Below, one piece after another: positions 62,337 through 64,000 of a stretch of 64,000 nucleotides of DNA. The notes under the pieces were generated by a model, which was given only the letters and a program-made list of their open reading frames with translations, did not search any database and had not been told where the DNA came from. Every line of letters starts with the position of its first letter. Positions within the stretch are counted from its first letter, which is position 1. A program made the translations under genes and the position numbers. Origin of the DNA: Mycolicibacterium fortuitum subsp. fortuitum (lineage in GTDB: Bacteria; Actinomycetota; Actinomycetes; Mycobacteriales; Mycobacteriaceae); the NCBI RefSeq assembly GCF_022179545.1, contig NZ_AP025518.1:5084001-5148000 (forward strand), in the 5' to 3' direction.

Positions 62337-63047
62337 ATGACCACCGCAACGAGGGCCGGCGGAATCGCCGTCACTGTCGTCGTGCTCGGGGTCGCACTCG
62401 CCGGCTGCGGCAGCAAGACGGTGTCCGGCACCGCAACCGAAGCGACCGGGACCGACGGCACCAGCGAGACCAGCAGCGCACCGACCAAGACCAAGGCCGA
62501 GGGCACGGGCACTCCCACAGCCGGGCACCAGTACACCATCGTCGACTACATCCGCGACAACAACATCACCGAGACTCCGGTGCACCGGGGCGATCCGGGC
62601 ACACCCACACTGGATCTCCCGATCCCGGAAGGATGGACGGACGCGACCTCGTCGGCTCCCGAATGGGCCTGGGGCGCAATCGTATCCACCGATCCGGCAT
62701 TCGAGGCCGATCCGCCTTCGATCATCGCGCTGATGTCCAAGCTGACCGGTGATGTCGACCCGGCCAAGATCTTGGAGTACGCGCCGAACGAGATCAGGAA
62801 CCTGCCGGGCTATGAGAACCAGGGTGACGGCTCGGCGGGACAGCTGAGCGGATTCGACGCGTACCAGATCGGCGGCACCTACGTGAAGGACGGCGCCACC
62901 CGACTCATCGCCCAGAAGACCGTCGTGATTCCAGGCTCCGACGGCCTGTTTGTGTTGCAGTTCAACGCCGACGGCACCGAGGACCAGATGGGCCCGTTGA
63001 TGGATGCCACCTCGGCCATAGACGATCAGACGGTCATCACGCCGTAG
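62337..63047 (+). CDS. LpqN-family lipoprotein
   Basis: A 236-residue lipoprotein. Lipobox LAGC (Cys23); a Thr-rich linker; then the LpqN domain: [57 protein letters not shown], and QKTVVIPGSDGLFVLQFNAD. This domain is also the extracellular part of the kinase at 41190. LpqN in M. tuberculosis is a virulence-linked cell-envelope lipoprotein. ATG 62337 gives the standard signal peptide; the frame before it is longer but lacks one. Its end overlaps the convergent AroE-like gene by 11 bp. Confidence 0.87.
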   Translation: MTTATRAGGIAVTVVVLGVALAGCGSKTVSGTATEATGTDGTSETSSAPTKTKAEGTGTPTAGHQYTIVDYIRDNNITETPVHRGDPGTPTLDLPIPEGWTDATSSAPEWAWGAIVSTDPAFEADPPSIIALMSKLTGDVDPAKILEYAPNEIRNLPGYENQGDGSAGQLSGFDAYQIGGTYVKDGATRLIAQKTVVIPGSDGLFVLQFNADGTEDQMGPLMDATSAIDDQTVITP

Positions 63048-63903
63048 GCGACTGTCGAGAGAAGGCCGACGCCGCAGCGACCTGCTCGGGCGTTGGCCGT
63101 ACCCCGGTGTAGCGCTCGAATTGCTCGGCGGCCTGCAGGGCGATCACCTCAGCGCCGGTGATGACTTGCATGCCTGCCGATCGGGCTGAGGTGATCAGCG
63201 GGGTTTCGGAAGGCATGGCCACCACGTCGACGACGGCGCGGGCCGCTGCGACGGTGGCCGGCTCGAATGGGCTGCGGTGTTCGTCGGGTCCGCCGGCCAT
63301 CCCGATCGGGGTGACGTTGACCAGGATGGGTGCGGTGAGGCTGCCGACCTCGGGCGCATAGCCGTAGCCCAGCGCATCGGCCAGCGCAGGCCCGGTTTCG
63401 GTATTGCGCGACACCACTGTGCCTTTGCGAAAGCCTTTGTCCCGCAATGCTGCCCCCACAGCCTTGGCCATGCCACCACTGCCCTGGAGCAGCACCGCGT
63501 CGTCCGGGTCCAACCGCTCGACGAGCTGTTGCACCGCCAGGTAGTCGGTGTTGGAGGCCACCAGACGGCCGCCGGGCACCGACACGTCGTTTACGATCGT
63601 GTTGACCGCGCCGATGGCCAGGGCCGAAGGCTCGATCTCGTCGACGAGGGCCATGACATCCTTCTTGAACGGCATCGAGACTGAACAGCCCCGGATGCCC
63701 AACGCCCGCACACCGCCGATGGCCGCCGCGATATCGGTTGCGGTGAAAGCCTTGTACAGGTAGTCGAGGCCGAGTTCGTCGTAAAGGTAGTTGTGGAACC
63801 GCGTACCGATGTTGCTCGGCCGGGCCGCCAGCGAGATGCACACACGCGTGTCTTTGTTCAGTGGTGGCCTCCGGCCACCGGCGGCCAACGGCGACTGACT
63901 CAC
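63037..63903 (-). CDS. shikimate 5-dehydrogenase-like (AroE/YdiB family)
   Basis: A 288-residue NADP(H) enzyme of the shikimate dehydrogenase fold. N-terminal substrate domain: SLAARPSNIGTRFHNYLYDE, SVSMPFKKDVMALVDEIEPS (catalytic Lys) and ASNTDYLAV (Asp). The nucleotide loop is GSGGMAKAVGAAL, then VSRNTETG. The usual SxS substrate motif is replaced by PSN, so the substrate may be quinate or a related acid. Its start overlaps the upstream stop by 4 bases (GTGA), so it is coupled to that gene. Confidence 0.85.
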   Translation of the reverse strand: MSQSPLAAGGRRPPLNKDTRVCISLAARPSNIGTRFHNYLYDELGLDYLYKAFTATDIAAAIGGVRALGIRGCSVSMPFKKDVMALVDEIEPSALAIGAVNTIVNDVSVPGGRLVASNTDYLAVQQLVERLDPDDAVLLQGSGGMAKAVGAALRDKGFRKGTVVSRNTETGPALADALGYGYAPEVGSLTAPILVNVTPIGMAGGPDEHRSPFEPATVAAARAVVDVVAMPSETPLITSARSAGMQVITGAEVIALQAAEQFERYTGVRPTPEQVAAASAFSRQSPTA

Positions 63904-64000
63904 TGGCTCACCGCCCGGATCACCTGCCGCGTCACATCCCTGATCTTCGCCGCCAGCTCGGGGTCCAGGTTCAGGGTGTCGACGGCGGGCACGGCCACGT
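63900..64000 (-). CDS. C-terminal end of a further gene (unknown)
   Basis: The minus-strand frame reads VPAVDTLNLDPELAAKIRDV and TRQVIRAVSQ, then TGA at 63900-63902. Only the last 33 residues are in the window. The overlap with the AroE-like start suggests one operon. Product cannot be named. Confidence 0.6.
   Translation of the reverse strand, partial: VAVPAVDTLNLDPELAAKIRDVTRQVIRAVSQ

Overview
The window is a piece of chromosome from a fast-growing mycobacterium (Mycolicibacterium type). The signs are high GC with GTG/TTG starts, an MspA-family octameric porin, the mprA-mprB-pepD-moaB2 block, F420-dependent oxidoreductases, KshA/HsaA-type sterol oxygenases, LpqN-type lipoproteins and a DUF5336 protein. 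From memory, the backbone order (5-formyl-THF cyclo-ligase, ruc, SAF protein, mscL, moaB2, pepD, mprB, mprA, rpmF, AtuA/fadE/accD/accA/fadE/echA, then vWA, MoxR, purH, purN, DUF6350, DUF5336, LLM oxidoreductase) matches M. tuberculosis Rv0992c to Rv0953c read in the opposite direction. Accessory genes sit between these anchors, mainly at 0.3-5 kb, 21.5-37.7 kb, 41-45 kb and 54-62 kb.

Region by region. 0-5 kb: end of the cyclo-ligase, a PucR regulator, an amino-acid permease fused to a Usp-like domain, a coupled tandem Usp protein and an exported HNH nuclease. 5-6.9 kb: a CIRCE operator in front of ruc, then a SAF protein and mscL. 6.9-12.9 kb (minus): porin, a 54-residue protein, moaB2, pepD, mprB, mprA and rpmF, an envelope-stress block. 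13.1-21.5 kb (plus): a six-gene acyl-CoA carboxylase/dehydrogenase operon resembling an Atu (acyclic terpene) or branched-acyl pathway. 21.5-25.4 kb: TetR with a deazaflavin enzyme, the deleted remnant of a molybdopterin oxidoreductase, two SnoaL-type proteins and a quinone reductase. 25.4-27.9 kb (minus): HsaA-like and KshA-like oxygenases behind a KstR-like box.

28-37.7 kb is an exported-protein island. It holds a PE-PPE-domain protein with an HBHA-like lysine tail, an epimerase, a DUF1707 protein, a small exported protein, two large paralogous wall proteins with near-identical promoters and leaders, and a lipoprotein. 37.7-43 kb: vWA plus MoxR ATPase, divergent from a Ser/Thr kinase whose extracellular domain is LpqN-like and whose glycine loop carries a +1 frameshift. 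43-50 kb: alpha/beta hydrolase, orphan AbiEi-like protein, purH, purN, a DUF6350 membrane protein (also frameshifted) and DUF5336. 50-53.8 kb: divergent SfnG-like and F420-type LLM oxidoreductases with a KstR-like box, and a thiolase-like protein lacking the usual cysteine.

53.9-58 kb: tandem small exported paralogs, MpaB-family oxygenase, TetR and an IS30 element. 58-60.4 kb: arginine deiminase divergent from soxR-alkB across a 33-bp gap holding a SoxR-type palindrome. 60.4-64 kb: three lipoproteins (one LpqN-like), a small exported protein, an AroE-like dehydrogenase and the end of a further gene. No rRNA, tRNA, CRISPR array or prophage was seen. Gene-family calls rest on motif recognition by eye; no search was run.
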